Below, piece after piece: positions 8,551 to 17,846 of a stretch of 64,000 nt of DNA. This stretch comes from an uncultured Steroidobacter sp. GTDB taxonomy: Bacteria > Pseudomonadota > Gammaproteobacteria > Steroidobacterales > Steroidobacteraceae. The number at the start of each line of letters is the position of its first letter. Positions within the stretch are counted from its first letter, which is position 1. The DNA lies in assembly GCF_937958065.1 (NCBI RefSeq), contig NZ_CALFXI010000081.1, positions 1 to 64,000 of the forward strand, in the 5' to 3' direction. The notes under the pieces were generated by a model. It did no database searches. It was not told where the DNA came from and was given only the letters and a program-made list of their open reading frames with translations. Made by a program: the position numbers and the translations under genes.

Positions 8551-8783
8551 TGACGACCTGGACGGTGCTCAGCCGGGCCGAATGCAGCCTGTGCGAGCAA
8601 CTATTGACGGAGCTGGCCGAAGAGTTGAGCCCCGCCGAGGCCGCGCAGGTCAGCGTGGTGGACGTGGACGGCGACCCGGCACTGGCTCGCAAATACGGTC
8701 ACCGGGTGCCGGTTCTACTGGCCGACGGCGACTTCGTCTGCGATTACCGCCTGGACCGGGAGCGGGTCCGCCAGATTCGCTGA
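8550..8783 (+). CDS. Glutaredoxin-family protein (DUF836-like)
   Basis: 77 residues with a thioredoxin-fold outline: beta strand, then E-C-S-L-C-E (a CxxC redox pair at residues 12 and 15), and a later R-V-P-V-L cis-proline element. It matches the small glutaredoxin-like proteins that often sit next to lepA in pseudomonads. TAATG overlap with rseB places it in the sigma-E operon. It may reduce a periplasmic or cytoplasmic partner; no partner is visible. The gene ends the conserved block before the accessory region. Confidence 0.8.
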   Translation: MTTWTVLSRAECSLCEQLLTELAEELSPAEAAQVSVVDVDGDPALARKYGHRVPVLLADGDFVCDYRLDRERVRQIR

Positions 8784-8808
8784 CGGCCCGCATCGCGGTG
8801 CACTGGTC

Positions 8809-10977
8809 TCAGAATCGATACGTCATTTCCACGCCGTAGATCGAACCGACCGGCGGATAGTAGACATCCCGACCCGACGGATGTCCCGAGTTGATGAACG
8901 GCGCATAGTCCGACGTGACTTTCTCGTCGAGGGCATTCTTGATGAAGCCGGTCAGGGCCCAGCGGTCGCCGGCGTCTCTGAGCCCGGCGCGGATATCGAG
9001 CAACTCCTGATCGGGCCGGCGATAGCTGTTCTCCAGGTTCCAGTAATAGCGACCGATGAACCGGTACTCCGGCCGTACGAACCAGGCCAGGTCGTTGCCG
9101 AGGGCGATCTGGTAGTCGAACCCGAAGTTCGCCGTGACTTTGGAGACGCGCGGCGGCTCGTTGCCGATATAGGCGCGGGCTTCACCGCCATAGCCCGGCA
9201 CCGGTGTGAACGCTCTGACCTGAGGGTCGGTGTAGCCGAAGCTGGCGTGCACGCCGAAGCCGTCGGCGAGGCGCAGCGCAGTCTCCAGTTCCAATCCTCT
9301 GATTCGAGTTTTATCGATGTTGATGCGCACGTTGGTGCCCGCGACCGCATCGAACAGATAGAACTGACCGTTGTCGAGGTCGGTTTCATACAGCGCCGCG
9401 TTCAAGGTCAAACGCCGCTCGAACAGCTGGGTCTTGGCGCCGATCTCATAAGTGGTCGCGACCTCCGGCCGAACCACCGCGGCGCCGAACGTCGCTTCGC
9501 TCGCGTTGAAGGTGCCGCTCCGAAAGCCTTGCCCGACCGATCCATACACTGTCAGGTCCGCGGCGGGCTTCCAAGTCAATGTTCCTTTCGGTTGCCACTT
9601 CTCGAAGCGGATGCGTCGCGAGGTGCCGTCGGCGGCATTCTGGCTCACCGTATCGCTGTCGAAGCGAACGGCCGCTTCCACCGTGAATCGAGCGCCGAGA
9701 TCGTACGCGGCCTGGGCGAACCCGGACCACGTTTCACCCCGGTTTCGATCCAAGGAGCTGCTGATCGCGGTGGCCGCGCTGGTGGGCGCGGGCGTCAGTC
9801 CGAGATAGAACGGGTCGGCGAAAATACGCACGCCGATGTCGTCATGCGAGCGAATGTGGTAGCCGCCGAACAGCCAATGAAAGTTGCCGTCCTCGGGGGA
9901 GGCGAAGCGCAGCTCCTGTGAGAAGCCGCGATCGTGCTGGTCCTGCGCCGCCGCCAGAAAATCGATCGGCGTGTAGTCCAGGTCTTCGGTGAGGTTCTCT
10001 TCGATGTCCACGTAAGCGAGCGTCAGGGTCGCGGTGGCGAAGCTCGGGCTCCAGGTGAGCTTTCCCGAGAGGTCGTGCAGGGTTCGGGGATTGGTGCCGA
10101 CGCGATTCGATTCGAGCGGATCGGAGCTGATGGCGGGATCGCCGGAGCCGCTGATGACGTAAGCGGGATCGTGGCCCTTCGCATCCGAGTAGGTGTATTT
10201 CAGATCGGCTTCGAGGTTCTCGGTCGGCGTGAGCACGACGCGCAGTCGACCCGTCACGTCGTCCAGTTTGTCGGAGTAGGTGCCAGTGGTGAGGTTTCTC
10301 ACCTGGCCGCGACGATCGGTGTAAGAAATGCCGCCGAGCACGTACAGCAGGCCAGGGATGACGGCGCCGCTGGCCGATGCCTTGCTCTGCCATTCATCGC
10401 CGCGGGCATAGCTCACCAGGCCATGCGCCTGAAATTCGGAGCTCGGCTTCAAGGTCGTCATGTTGATCGCGCCGGCAATGGCATTGCGGCCGTAGATCGC
10501 GCCTTGCGGTCCCTTGAGCACCTCGACCTGTTGCAGATCGAATTCATCGACGTTGAATTGCAGCGGCGACATTTGCAGCACGCCATCGACCACGATGGCT
10601 GCCGGCGGCGGGCCGTAGATCGACTGCACCACGCCGCGGATGGTCAGGAAGTTCCGGCCGAGGTTCAGGGCGTTGTTGAATGTCACGTTGGGCGTGAGGT
10701 TCACGAAATCGCCGACGCTCTCGATGCCGGCCCGCGCAATCTCCTCTCTGGTCAGGACCGTGACGGCGATCGGCACATCCTGCAGCCGTTCGTTGCGGCG
10801 TCGCGCCGTGACGGTGATCTCTTCGAGATTGCTGGCCTCCATTGCTGTTGCATCGGTGGCGGGCGCGGCGCTGTCTGGAGCATTCTGCGCGAACGCTGGC
10901 GCAGGCGGCCCCAGCGCCGCGGCGAGGACGGCGCTCGCAAACAAACCATGCCGGCTACGTTCGTTCGAGTATTGCAT
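8809..10977 (-). CDS. TonB-dependent outer-membrane receptor
   Basis: 722 residues. A signal peptide (residues 1–30), a short linker with the TonB-box-like E-E-I-T-V-T-A at ~51–57, a plug domain with L-K-G-P-Q-G-A-I-Y-G-R-N, and a beta-barrel ending in T-Y-R-F with the terminal phenylalanine needed for barrel assembly. There is no FecA-type N-terminal signalling domain and no FecI/FecR gene nearby. The substrate is unknown; the plug is of the kind common in sphingomonads and Steroidobacter-like bacteria for organic substrates. It is divergent from the LuxR-type regulator, so the 204-bp gap is a candidate shared control region. Confidence 0.92.
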   Translation of the reverse strand: MQYSNERSRHGLFASAVLAAALGPPAPAFAQNAPDSAAPATDATAMEASNLEEITVTARRRNERLQDVPIAVTVLTREEIARAGIESVGDFVNLTPNVTFNNALNLGRNFLTIRGVVQSIYGPPPAAIVVDGVLQMSPLQFNVDEFDLQQVEVLKGPQGAIYGRNAIAGAINMTTLKPSSEFQAHGLVSYARGDEWQSKASASGAVIPGLLYVLGGISYTDRRGQVRNLTTGTYSDKLDDVTGRLRVVLTPTENLEADLKYTYSDAKGHDPAYVISGSGDPAISSDPLESNRVGTNPRTLHDLSGKLTWSPSFATATLTLAYVDIEENLTEDLDYTPIDFLAAAQDQHDRGFSQELRFASPEDGNFHWLFGGYHIRSHDDIGVRIFADPFYLGLTPAPTSAATAISSSLDRNRGETWSGFAQAAYDLGARFTVEAAVRFDSDTVSQNAADGTSRRIRFEKWQPKGTLTWKPAADLTVYGSVGQGFRSGTFNASEATFGAAVVRPEVATTYEIGAKTQLFERRLTLNAALYETDLDNGQFYLFDAVAGTNVRINIDKTRIRGLELETALRLADGFGVHASFGYTDPQVRAFTPVPGYGGEARAYIGNEPPRVSKVTANFGFDYQIALGNDLAWFVRPEYRFIGRYYWNLENSYRRPDQELLDIRAGLRDAGDRWALTGFIKNALDEKVTSDYAPFINSGHPSGRDVYYPPVGSIYGVEMTYRF

Positions 10978-11181
10978 CGACTTACTCCCCTCTCTTTATT
11001 TATAGGCGGGCGGCGGAACGGGATTTAGGTTGTGCCGTGGCCGGGCGCATGCCTACCCGCCTTTTGGAAGGAGGAAGGCGTGGCACCGCAGAGGGCTCGA
11101 CCTAGCCGAAGGGATGGGCCGGTGCCGTTGCGGTGGCAGTGGCGATGGCTCTAGTCTGTTCCGCAAGACCGAGAGCATTGC

Positions 11182-13857
11182 GTGTCCAGCGTGACTCCAG
11201 AACAGACGGCTTCATCGGGCAGCGGCATCGAAGCGATGCTGCCGTATCGCTACGCACCTCGCCCCACCAGCGGCCACACGGTGGTTCGCAAAGAGCTGTT
11301 GCGCAATCTCACCGAAGCCACGCTCATCAAGCAGCTCTCCATCGTGCGAGGGCCGGCGGGATCCGGAAAGACGACGTTGCTTGCGCAATGGCGAGGGGTC
11401 TGCGAGGACATGGGCCGTCCGGTCGCGTGGCTGACGGTCGACGAAGCCGATCAGGAGCTGTCGCGCTTCGTGAGCGGCCTCGCGACAGCCTTCGAGAAAG
11501 CGGGCTGCACCGACGTAGCGCACGGCTTTCGGCAGATCCGCGCCGACGTGCTGCGAGGATCCGCCATTCATGTGGCTCAACATCTCGCCGCCGTTTGCAA
11601 TCGCACCGAAACTCGATTCGTGCTGGTGCTGGACCAATACGAGGTGGTCGACGGCAGAATCGCGGGCGAGGTGCTCAGCGGCTTCCTCAATCATGCCGTG
11701 AACGTTCGGTTGCTGGCGGCGAGCCGGCAGCGCCTGACTATTCCTTTGGGCGCGTTGCGAGCGCGCGATCAGATCTTCGAGATCGGTCCGTCCGATCTGA
11801 ACCTGACACCGCTGGAAACGCACGAGTTGTTTGCAGGCGTGCCCGAGCTGTACACGCGCAAGCTCCACTATGAAACCAGCGGCGAAGCCGTGGCCGTTGG
11901 CTTTGCCAGGCGCGTGCTGGACGTGTCGGCTCGCGATCTGGTCGGTGCCGGCAGCTGGCAGGATCAGTTGAATGAATATTATCGGGCGGAGGTGCTCGAA
12001 ACGCTGCCGCCCGAGATGCGCGAAGCGATGAGCCGGCTGGTCGTCGTCGAGCGCTTCGATCTGTCGCTGGCGACCGCCCTGATCGGCCGCAACGCCACCG
12101 AGCTGGTGGAACGGTTGCATCACACCGATGGCTTGCTGCTGCGACGACGCGGCACGCCGGAGTTCTATTTCTCCGAAATGCTCCGCCGCTTTCTCGAAAC
12201 CCGGCTCGCATGGCAGGCGGACGATGAGCACCGCGCCTTGCATCGGCGGGCGGCGATCTGGTTCGCCGGGCGAGGACGCAATGCCGAAGCTTTGCGCCAT
12301 GCCATCGAAGCGGGCGATCGGGATCACGCGTTGCGATTGCTGGATCGCGTCGGCTATCAAAATCTGGTCGTGCAGTACGGCGTTTCCGCGGCACATCAGC
12401 TGTTGGAAGCAGTAGGCGTCGCGCCTCAGGGCGCACCGGTTGGCCAGCTGCTGTCGCTTGCGGTGGTGTACGCGCACGAAGGCAATCTAGAGCAAGCCGA
12501 GATCTGCCTGGAGGAAGTCAAGCGTACCGGGCTGGCAGATGTCGTGGCGGGTTCCGCGCTCACGGATCAGCTGGCGCTTGCTGAGACGATTGTCGTCAGC
12601 CTGCGCGACGACACTCAGCATGCCAACACCGTGCCCGCGCTCACGCGCTATCTGGCCACCGGGCCCAAGGGCGATCATGAAGGTCGCGCTTTGGCGCTGA
12701 TCCTGCTGTCCTGGGATCGTTACTGCCGGGGTGACATCGACGGTGCGCAAACGCTGGCCACGGCCGCCGAACAGGAGTACGGCGAAACCGAGGGCATCTA
12801 TGGCTCGCTGTTCATGCATCTGCATCGAGTGCTCGACCGGTTCTGGCGCAACGATCTGGAACGCGCGCTGCAGGAAATCACGCTGGCCGAACAGATGACG
12901 CGGCTCTTTTTTCCGAACGATCAGCGGCTGTGCGCCATGACCGGCGTGGTCCGGGCCGGACTGCTGTTCGAGCTGGGCCGGCCGGATCCGTTGACCGACA
13001 TGACCGAGCTGGTCGGCATCGTCGGGGCCATCGAACAATGGTCGGAGATGCAGATCTGGAGTCACTCGCAGGCGGCACGCGCCGCACTGTCGCAAGGTGC
13101 GCCCAGCGAAGCGCGGGGCATCATCGCCTACGGCAGCGAGATGGCCAAACGGCTCAATTCGCCGCGACTGCAGTGGGCGCTCTCATTGCTTTCCATAGAA
13201 GTCTCGTTGCGATTGAATGAACTGGAGCGCGCCGCCGAGGAAGCAACAGCTCTGGGGATTCTCGATGCGGAGCGGCTCGACGACGTGCCTTTTCTGACCT
13301 GGCAGGAGCGGATCAGCGGCGCGCTCATCAGCGCTCGTCTTGCCGAGAGCAACGGCGATCTGGACCGTGCCGAGGCGTTGGTGGAGTTGGCGGCAGCGCG
13401 GATTGCGCAGACCTGTGGCGCGACCAGGCTGCATGTCCAGCTGGAAATCGCCCGTGCGCGGCTCAGCTATCGGCGCGGCGATTCGCAGGCGTCAGCTGGT
13501 CATTTCGCGGCAGCTCGGGCGCTGTGCGGTGGCGGGCTTCCCGTGCGCCTGTTCCTGGATGGCGGCGATGGGCTGCACGCCAGCCAACCGGAGCTGTCGC
13601 GCGCGACACTCGAAGTTCGACCGACGCTGCGAGTGGCCCCGGAGACTGCCATCTCGATGCACGACGATCCGCTGACGGCCAGAGAGCGGCAGATCCTGTT
13701 GATCCTGGGCGAAGGTCATCAAAACAAAGTGGTCGCGCATCGTCTCGGCTTGAGCGAGGCGACCGTGAAATTCCACCTGAGAAACATCTACCGCAAGCTG
13801 CGCGCCCAGAACCGTACTCAGGCCCTGGCGCGCTATCGAAGTCTCGTGGATGTTTGA
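11182..13857 (+). CDS. Large LuxR-family regulator (MalT/LAL type)
   Basis: 891 residues. An N-terminal STAND ATPase has Walker A G-P-A-G-S-G-K-T at 58–65 and a Walker B-like V-L-V-L-D-Q near residue 150. A helical-repeat middle (tetratricopeptide-like, ~380–800) precedes a C-terminal LuxR helix-turn-helix (L-T-A-R-E-R-Q-I at ~830, then S-E-A-T-V-K-F-H-L). The start is GTG 11182. Regulators of this type are usually switched on by a small molecule. Placement between the receptor and the Rieske operon makes it the likely activator of one or both; that is inference. Confidence 0.9.
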   Translation: MSSVTPEQTASSGSGIEAMLPYRYAPRPTSGHTVVRKELLRNLTEATLIKQLSIVRGPAGSGKTTLLAQWRGVCEDMGRPVAWLTVDEADQELSRFVSGLATAFEKAGCTDVAHGFRQIRADVLRGSAIHVAQHLAAVCNRTETRFVLVLDQYEVVDGRIAGEVLSGFLNHAVNVRLLAASRQRLTIPLGALRARDQIFEIGPSDLNLTPLETHELFAGVPELYTRKLHYETSGEAVAVGFARRVLDVSARDLVGAGSWQDQLNEYYRAEVLETLPPEMREAMSRLVVVERFDLSLATALIGRNATELVERLHHTDGLLLRRRGTPEFYFSEMLRRFLETRLAWQADDEHRALHRRAAIWFAGRGRNAEALRHAIEAGDRDHALRLLDRVGYQNLVVQYGVSAAHQLLEAVGVAPQGAPVGQLLSLAVVYAHEGNLEQAEICLEEVKRTGLADVVAGSALTDQLALAETIVVSLRDDTQHANTVPALTRYLATGPKGDHEGRALALILLSWDRYCRGDIDGAQTLATAAEQEYGETEGIYGSLFMHLHRVLDRFWRNDLERALQEITLAEQMTRLFFPNDQRLCAMTGVVRAGLLFELGRPDPLTDMTELVGIVGAIEQWSEMQIWSHSQAARAALSQGAPSEARGIIAYGSEMAKRLNSPRLQWALSLLSIEVSLRLNELERAAEEATALGILDAERLDDVPFLTWQERISGALISARLAESNGDLDRAEALVELAAARIAQTCGATRLHVQLEIARARLSYRRGDSQASAGHFAAARALCGGGLPVRLFLDGGDGLHASQPELSRATLEVRPTLRVAPETAISMHDDPLTARERQILLILGEGHQNKVVAHRLGLSEATVKFHLRNIYRKLRAQNRTQALARYRSLVDV

Positions 13858-13865
13858 TGCCGCGA

Positions 13866-14570
13866 TCAGCCAGCCCGGTGGGAGCGCTCGAGATGTTCGA
13901 GGATCGCACGGGCCAGCGGCGCCGCGGACGCCGGATTCTGGCCCGTGAACAGCGGCGGATCGATGACGACGTGCTCAGCCAACGGAGCCGAGCAGCTATA
14001 CACCGCGCGCAGCTTGCGAAGCATTTCTTCGGGCAGCACCGGCACGATCTTATCGAGGCCCATCATGACGTCTTCGGCATTGCTGATCGATGTCACCTTG
14101 CGATTTTTCACGATGGGCTCGCCGTTGCCATCGACGGCCTGCGTCAAACCGATCACGCCGTGGCAAACCGCAGCGACCACCTTGTTTCGAGCAAACTGGT
14201 CCTCGATGAGCTTGCGGAGCGCGTCGTTGTTGGGAAAGTCCCAGACGGTCGCGGTGCCGCCGACCAGGAACAGCCCGGCGTAGTCCTTGGGATCGACCTG
14301 ATCCAGGCGCTTCGTTTCCGCCAGTGAGCGACCCGCCACCTCGTCCGCGCGGAAGCGACGGCCAGCCGCGGTGATCCATTCGTTCTCCAGGCTCAGCGGG
14401 TCGAGCGGCGCCGGCCCGCCTTTGGGCGAGGCGATATCGATCTGGTAGCCGGCATCTCTGAGCCGCCAGTAAGGCGCGGCCAGCTCCTCCAGCCAGCTGC
14501 CGGTCTTGTTGCCCGTCGCGCCGAGTTGATCGTGCGAAGTCACGACGAACAGGAAAGCTTTGCTCATCAT
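13866..14570 (-). CDS. DJ-1/PfpI-family protein, Hsp31/glyoxalase-III-like
   Basis: 234 residues. The order of motifs follows yeast Hsp31 and related glutathione-independent glyoxalases: T-S-H near residue 11, K-T-G-S-W-L-E-E at 22–29 with the candidate acidic catalytic residue, and the nucleophile elbow A-A-V-C-H-G with Cys136–His137, then T-G-Q-N-P-A-S-A near the C terminus. Annotation pipelines usually call such proteins type 1 glutamine amidotransferases. The start ATG 14570 has GGAG six bases upstream; the frame stays open far past it only because the opposite strand codes for the Rieske protein. It is divergent from the Rieske operon across 252 bp. Confidence 0.75.
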   Translation of the reverse strand: MMSKAFLFVVTSHDQLGATGNKTGSWLEELAAPYWRLRDAGYQIDIASPKGGPAPLDPLSLENEWITAAGRRFRADEVAGRSLAETKRLDQVDPKDYAGLFLVGGTATVWDFPNNDALRKLIEDQFARNKVVAAVCHGVIGLTQAVDGNGEPIVKNRKVTSISNAEDVMMGLDKIVPVLPEEMLRKLRAVYSCSAPLAEHVVIDPPLFTGQNPASAAPLARAILEHLERSHRAG

Positions 14571-14822
14571 CAATTGCTCCGTGGCAGGCGAATGTTTGCA
14601 ATCGTCCGCTCGGCAGCTTCCCACGTTCGGGGCAGGTCGCACACACGTCCGATCGGCGAGAACGACCCGTCCGTTCGGATAGCTCATGCCGCTTCGGCTG
14701 GCCACTCGCTGGACGGCGCCAGCAGGTCCTATGGACGGGTAGTCAGCGAAAAAGCCTCGCGACATGCTGGATCGCAGACGACATCGCCACGCCAACGTTG
14801 CAACGCTAGCAGGAGAAAGTGC

Positions 14823-15860
14823 ATGGCCACCACGCCCGAGACCGTACAGCGGCAGACCCGACCCGACGTGATCCCCGTCGCGGAACGCCGGCGCATGGAA
14901 AGCATCAAGTTCCCACGCGAAGGAGACGACGGGCTGTTCAGCGAATCCTGGTTTCCGATTGCGTTGGCCAGTGAAGTGCCGGTCGGCAAGGTGGTCGGCA
15001 AGAATTTCCTCGACGGTCGCGTAATCATCTATCGGGGCGCGGATGGCGTGGTGCGTGGGCAAAGCGCCTATTGTCCGCACGTCGGCGCGGATCTCTCCGT
15101 CGGCACCGTGGTCGGCAACAACATCCAGTGCGCCTTTCACCGCTGGGAATACGATCCCAATGGCATGTGCGCGCGCACGGCCGACAACACGTGTCCGCCA
15201 CCCAGAGCATTCCTCTATACCTTTCCGGTGCAGGAACGCTTCGGCATCGTCTGGATCTATAACGGGCCCGAGCCGCGCTTCCAGCTGTTCGACTTCGAGT
15301 ATCCGGACGAGGAGCTGGTGTTCGAGCCGTTCGTGGGTCAGCTCTATCCCTGCGATCCCTGGGTGCTGTCGTGTAACACGCCGGATTTCCAACACGTCGC
15401 CGTGGTGCACGGCGTGCAGTTCAAAGCGAACGTGCTGGACTCGTTCGAATGGGACGAGTGGGGCTTCCGTTATAACTTCGATGCCATCCACCAGAACGGC
15501 ATCCCAATTGCGTGGCAAGCCGGCATTCGCGGCACCAGCACCTTCATTCAACAAGGCCTGGTGGACGGCTGGTGGCTCGGCGTGTCGGCCGGTTATTCGC
15601 TGCCCCGGCCAGGCACTTTCGAGCCGTTCGTTTCCATCGCGGTTCGCAATGTAGCAACAGAGGCGGGCAAGACGATTCGCGAGCGGATCGACTTCGGGCG
15701 GTTCCTGCTGCAACGGACTGTGGACGAGGACACGGCGGTGCTCAACACCATTCGTTTCAAAGCCGGCCACTTCACCAAATCGGATCAGGCGCTGGTCAAG
15801 TTCCTGCGCTTTCTCGCCCAGTATCCGCGCTCGCATCCGTCCCGCGATTTCATTCGTTGA
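14823..15860 (+). CDS. Rieske non-haem iron oxygenase, catalytic subunit
   Basis: 345 residues. The Rieske [2Fe-2S] site is C84-x-H86 and C103-x2-H106. The mononuclear iron site is N185, D188-x2-H191-x4-H196, with an acidic ligand expected in the D-E-D-T-A-V-L-N stretch near the C terminus. ATG 14823 follows AGGAG by seven bases. The Rieske segment (Y-C-P-H-V-G-A-D-L) is of the type also found in 3-ketosteroid hydroxylase KshA and related mono-oxygenases, but that does not fix the substrate. Ferredoxin and reductase for it are encoded downstream, so it is probably a three-component enzyme. Confidence 0.88.
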   Translation: MATTPETVQRQTRPDVIPVAERRRMESIKFPREGDDGLFSESWFPIALASEVPVGKVVGKNFLDGRVIIYRGADGVVRGQSAYCPHVGADLSVGTVVGNNIQCAFHRWEYDPNGMCARTADNTCPPPRAFLYTFPVQERFGIVWIYNGPEPRFQLFDFEYPDEELVFEPFVGQLYPCDPWVLSCNTPDFQHVAVVHGVQFKANVLDSFEWDEWGFRYNFDAIHQNGIPIAWQAGIRGTSTFIQQGLVDGWWLGVSAGYSLPRPGTFEPFVSIAVRNVATEAGKTIRERIDFGRFLLQRTVDEDTAVLNTIRFKAGHFTKSDQALVKFLRFLAQYPRSHPSRDFIR

Positions 15861-15874
15861 TGAGGAGAACAAAA

Positions 15875-16267
15875 GTGTACGAAGCCCCTGCAGAGTTGAA
15901 GTCCATCATCCAGGCCCGCGCACGGTTGCTGGAGAAACATTTCGCCGCGCGTGACGCAGTGAGTCTGGTGAACGATTACTACGTGCCCGACGAGCTGCAG
16001 CCGCTCGCCTCCGGCGGCGACCAGGCAGTGATCGGCAGGCAAGCGCTGATCGCGCTGTTCGCAGGACTGTTCGAGGAATTCAGCGAAGTGCGGCAGGTGC
16101 CGTTGACCATTCGCGGCGGCGAGGATCTGGCCTACGAAGTGTCGAATGCTTACATGAAGCCGCGCAACGGCGGCGAAGAAGCCAAGTTTCGCTACGTGGC
16201 TACGTGGCGGCGCTGCGGAGACACGTGGCGTGTCGAAGCGGATTTCTTCGCGCCGGGACAGGTCTAG
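15875..16267 (+). CDS. NTF2/SnoaL-like protein, possible oxygenase small subunit
   Basis: 130 residues, the size of a single NTF2-fold domain, with A-R-A-R-L-L-E-K-H-F-A-A-R-D-A at the start and a W-R-R-C-G-D-T-W-R-V-E-A-D-F-F strand pair at the end. GTG 15875 is chosen over ATG 15860 because GAGGAG at 15862–15867 is ideally spaced for the GTG. The beta subunits of aromatic-ring dioxygenases share this fold, but they are longer (~170–190 residues), so it could equally be an isomerase/hydrolase of the SnoaL type. It lies 14 bp after the Rieske gene. Confidence 0.7.
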   Translation: MYEAPAELKSIIQARARLLEKHFAARDAVSLVNDYYVPDELQPLASGGDQAVIGRQALIALFAGLFEEFSEVRQVPLTIRGGEDLAYEVSNAYMKPRNGGEEAKFRYVATWRRCGDTWRVEADFFAPGQV

Positions 16268-16293
16268 ACGCCGCGTGAGGAAATAAAGGCGCC

Positions 16294-16713
16294 ATGCAGT
16301 TCTATCACGTCATGATCCGCGTCTCCGACCTGGACCAGAGCATCCGCTTCTTTGCCTTGCTCGGAATGCGGGAGATCCGCCGGCTGGAGAATCCGGAACA
16401 GCGTTACACGCTGGTGTTTCTGGCGGCGGAGGGCGACGCGCAGCGTGCGCAACTGGAGCTGACCTACAACTGGGATGAACGCGGCTACGGGAGTGGCCGG
16501 AATTTCGGCCACATCGCGTTGTGGGTGGATGACATCTATGTCACCTGTCAGCACCTGCAGAACAACGGCGTCGTGATCAATCGGCCGCCGCGCGACGGCT
16601 TCATGGCTTTCGTTCGCTCGCCGGACAACATCTCCATCGAGCTGGTACAGAAAGGTGAAGCGCTCGCGCGGCGAGAGCCGTGGATGTCGATGCCCAACGT
16701 GGGAACCTGGTAG
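16294..16713 (+). CDS. gloA: Glyoxalase I-like VOC-family protein
   Basis: 139 residues, against 135 in E. coli GloA. All four metal ligands line up with it: His5, Glu55, His73 and Glu116. E-L-T-Y-N-W and F-G-H-I-A-L are shared with the GloA family. Lactoylglutathione lyase converts the hemithioacetal of glutathione and a 2-oxoaldehyde to a thioester. Extradiol dioxygenases belong to the same superfamily, so a ring-cleavage role is a less likely alternative. It sits 26 bp after the NTF2-like gene and 10 bp before glyoxalase II. Confidence 0.8.
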   Translation: MQFYHVMIRVSDLDQSIRFFALLGMREIRRLENPEQRYTLVFLAAEGDAQRAQLELTYNWDERGYGSGRNFGHIALWVDDIYVTCQHLQNNGVVINRPPRDGFMAFVRSPDNISIELVQKGEALARREPWMSMPNVGTW

Positions 16714-16723
16714 GGGCATCGAG

Positions 16724-17449
16724 ATGCTGGAGGTCGTGTGTGTCCCGGTGCTCCAAGACAATTACGTCTGGTTGATCCACGACGCGCACAGCGGCGAAGT
16801 GGCGGCGGTCGATCCGGCGGTGGAGCAACCGGTGTTGAGCGCCGCGGCCGAGCTGGGTTGGAACATCACTCAGATCTGGAACACCCACTGGCACCCGGAT
16901 CATTGCGGCGGCAATGAGGGGATCAAAGCGGAGGCCGCCTGCGTGGTGCATGCGCCCGCGGTGGAGTGCGATCGCATCCCAGTGGTGGATCGTCCGCTGG
17001 TCGACGGCGATCAGCTCACTCTTGGCCGAAGTGACGTTGCAGTGCTGGCAGTGCCGGGACATACGCTCGGGCATGTCGCTTACTACTTGCCCAAGCACGG
17101 TGTCGTGTTCACGGGCGACACCTTGTTCGCGGCCGGTTGCGGCAGGGTGTTCGAAGGGACGGCGGAGCAGATGTGGTCGAGTCTGCGCAGACTGATGGCC
17201 TTGCCGGGCGACACGCTCATCTACGCAGCCCACGAATACACGATGAGCAACTTGCGATTCGCTCAGCTGGTCGAGCCGCGCAACGAGGCGATTCTCTATC
17301 GCCTCAAGGAAACGGCGGGACTGCGCGAGACGGGCCGGCCGTCGCTGCCGACCACCATCACCAAGGAACGTTTGACCAATCCGTTTTGTCGGGCCGAGAA
17401 CGTCGAGGCGTTCGCCAGGATCCGTCGTCAGAAAGACATGTTTCGTTGA
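16724..17449 (+). CDS. gloB: Glyoxalase II (hydroxyacylglutathione hydrolase)
   Basis: 241 residues, a metallo-beta-lactamase-fold hydrolase. The metal motif T-H-W-H-P-D-H, then G-H-T-L-G-H, the bridging F-T-G-D-T-L-F and A-A-H-E-Y-T are all present. The C-terminal N-P-F-C-R…R-R-x-K-D-M-F is the HAGH-specific domain that binds the glutathione thioester. This makes the pair with the glyoxalase I gene complete. ATG 16724 lies 10 bp after it. The frame is open upstream to 16655 inside gloA; I reject that extension. Confidence 0.88.
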   Translation: MLEVVCVPVLQDNYVWLIHDAHSGEVAAVDPAVEQPVLSAAAELGWNITQIWNTHWHPDHCGGNEGIKAEAACVVHAPAVECDRIPVVDRPLVDGDQLTLGRSDVAVLAVPGHTLGHVAYYLPKHGVVFTGDTLFAAGCGRVFEGTAEQMWSSLRRLMALPGDTLIYAAHEYTMSNLRFAQLVEPRNEAILYRLKETAGLRETGRPSLPTTITKERLTNPFCRAENVEAFARIRRQKDMFR

Positions 17450-17460
17450 GGTCGATCGCA

Positions 17461-17796
17461 ATGCTGGTTGAACAGGACGCGGCGCTGACTCTGCGGGTCG
17501 TCGACGATGACGGCGAACGTACCATCGAAGCGCAGGCGGGGCGGTCCCTGCTGAAATCGTTGCAGGATGCGAGTGTGCCGGTGGGTTCGGTTTGCGGCGG
17601 CCAGATGGCCTGTGGCACCTGTCACGTATTCGTCGAGCCGATCGGCGGTGGCGCTCAGCAAGTACCGAGCCGGGATGAGATTACGCTGTTGGAATACAGC
17701 CGACATTATCGGCCGGGCGTGTCCAGGCTCGCCTGCCAGGTCGAGGTGACGCCGGCGCTCTGCGAACGACGCATCGTGATTGCGCCGGAAGATTGA
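17461..17796 (+). CDS. [2Fe-2S] plant-type ferredoxin
   Basis: 111 residues. The cluster ligands are C45-x5-C51-x2-C54 and C92, the spacing of the adrenodoxin-like/ISC-type plant ferredoxins. It is the expected electron carrier between the FAD reductase encoded at 18416–19639 and the Rieske oxygenase. It starts 11 bp after glyoxalase II. Confidence 0.88.
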   Translation: MLVEQDAALTLRVVDDDGERTIEAQAGRSLLKSLQDASVPVGSVCGGQMACGTCHVFVEPIGGGAQQVPSRDEITLLEYSRHYRPGVSRLACQVEVTPALCERRIVIAPED

Positions 17797-17846
17797 CGAT
17801 CCGGCGCGTGAATCGGGTTTGTCCAGCAACCAAGGGGAGTTTTCAC

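Noticed and set aside
14571..15872. Upstream extension of the DJ-1-like gene to a 668-residue protein
   Set aside because: The extension is antisense to the Rieske oxygenase gene and lacks any domain; a good ATG with GGAG exists at 14570.
16655..16723. Longer N terminus for glyoxalase II
   Set aside because: It lies within gloA, and the HAGH family starts at the M-L-E-V-V-C-V-P-V segment.
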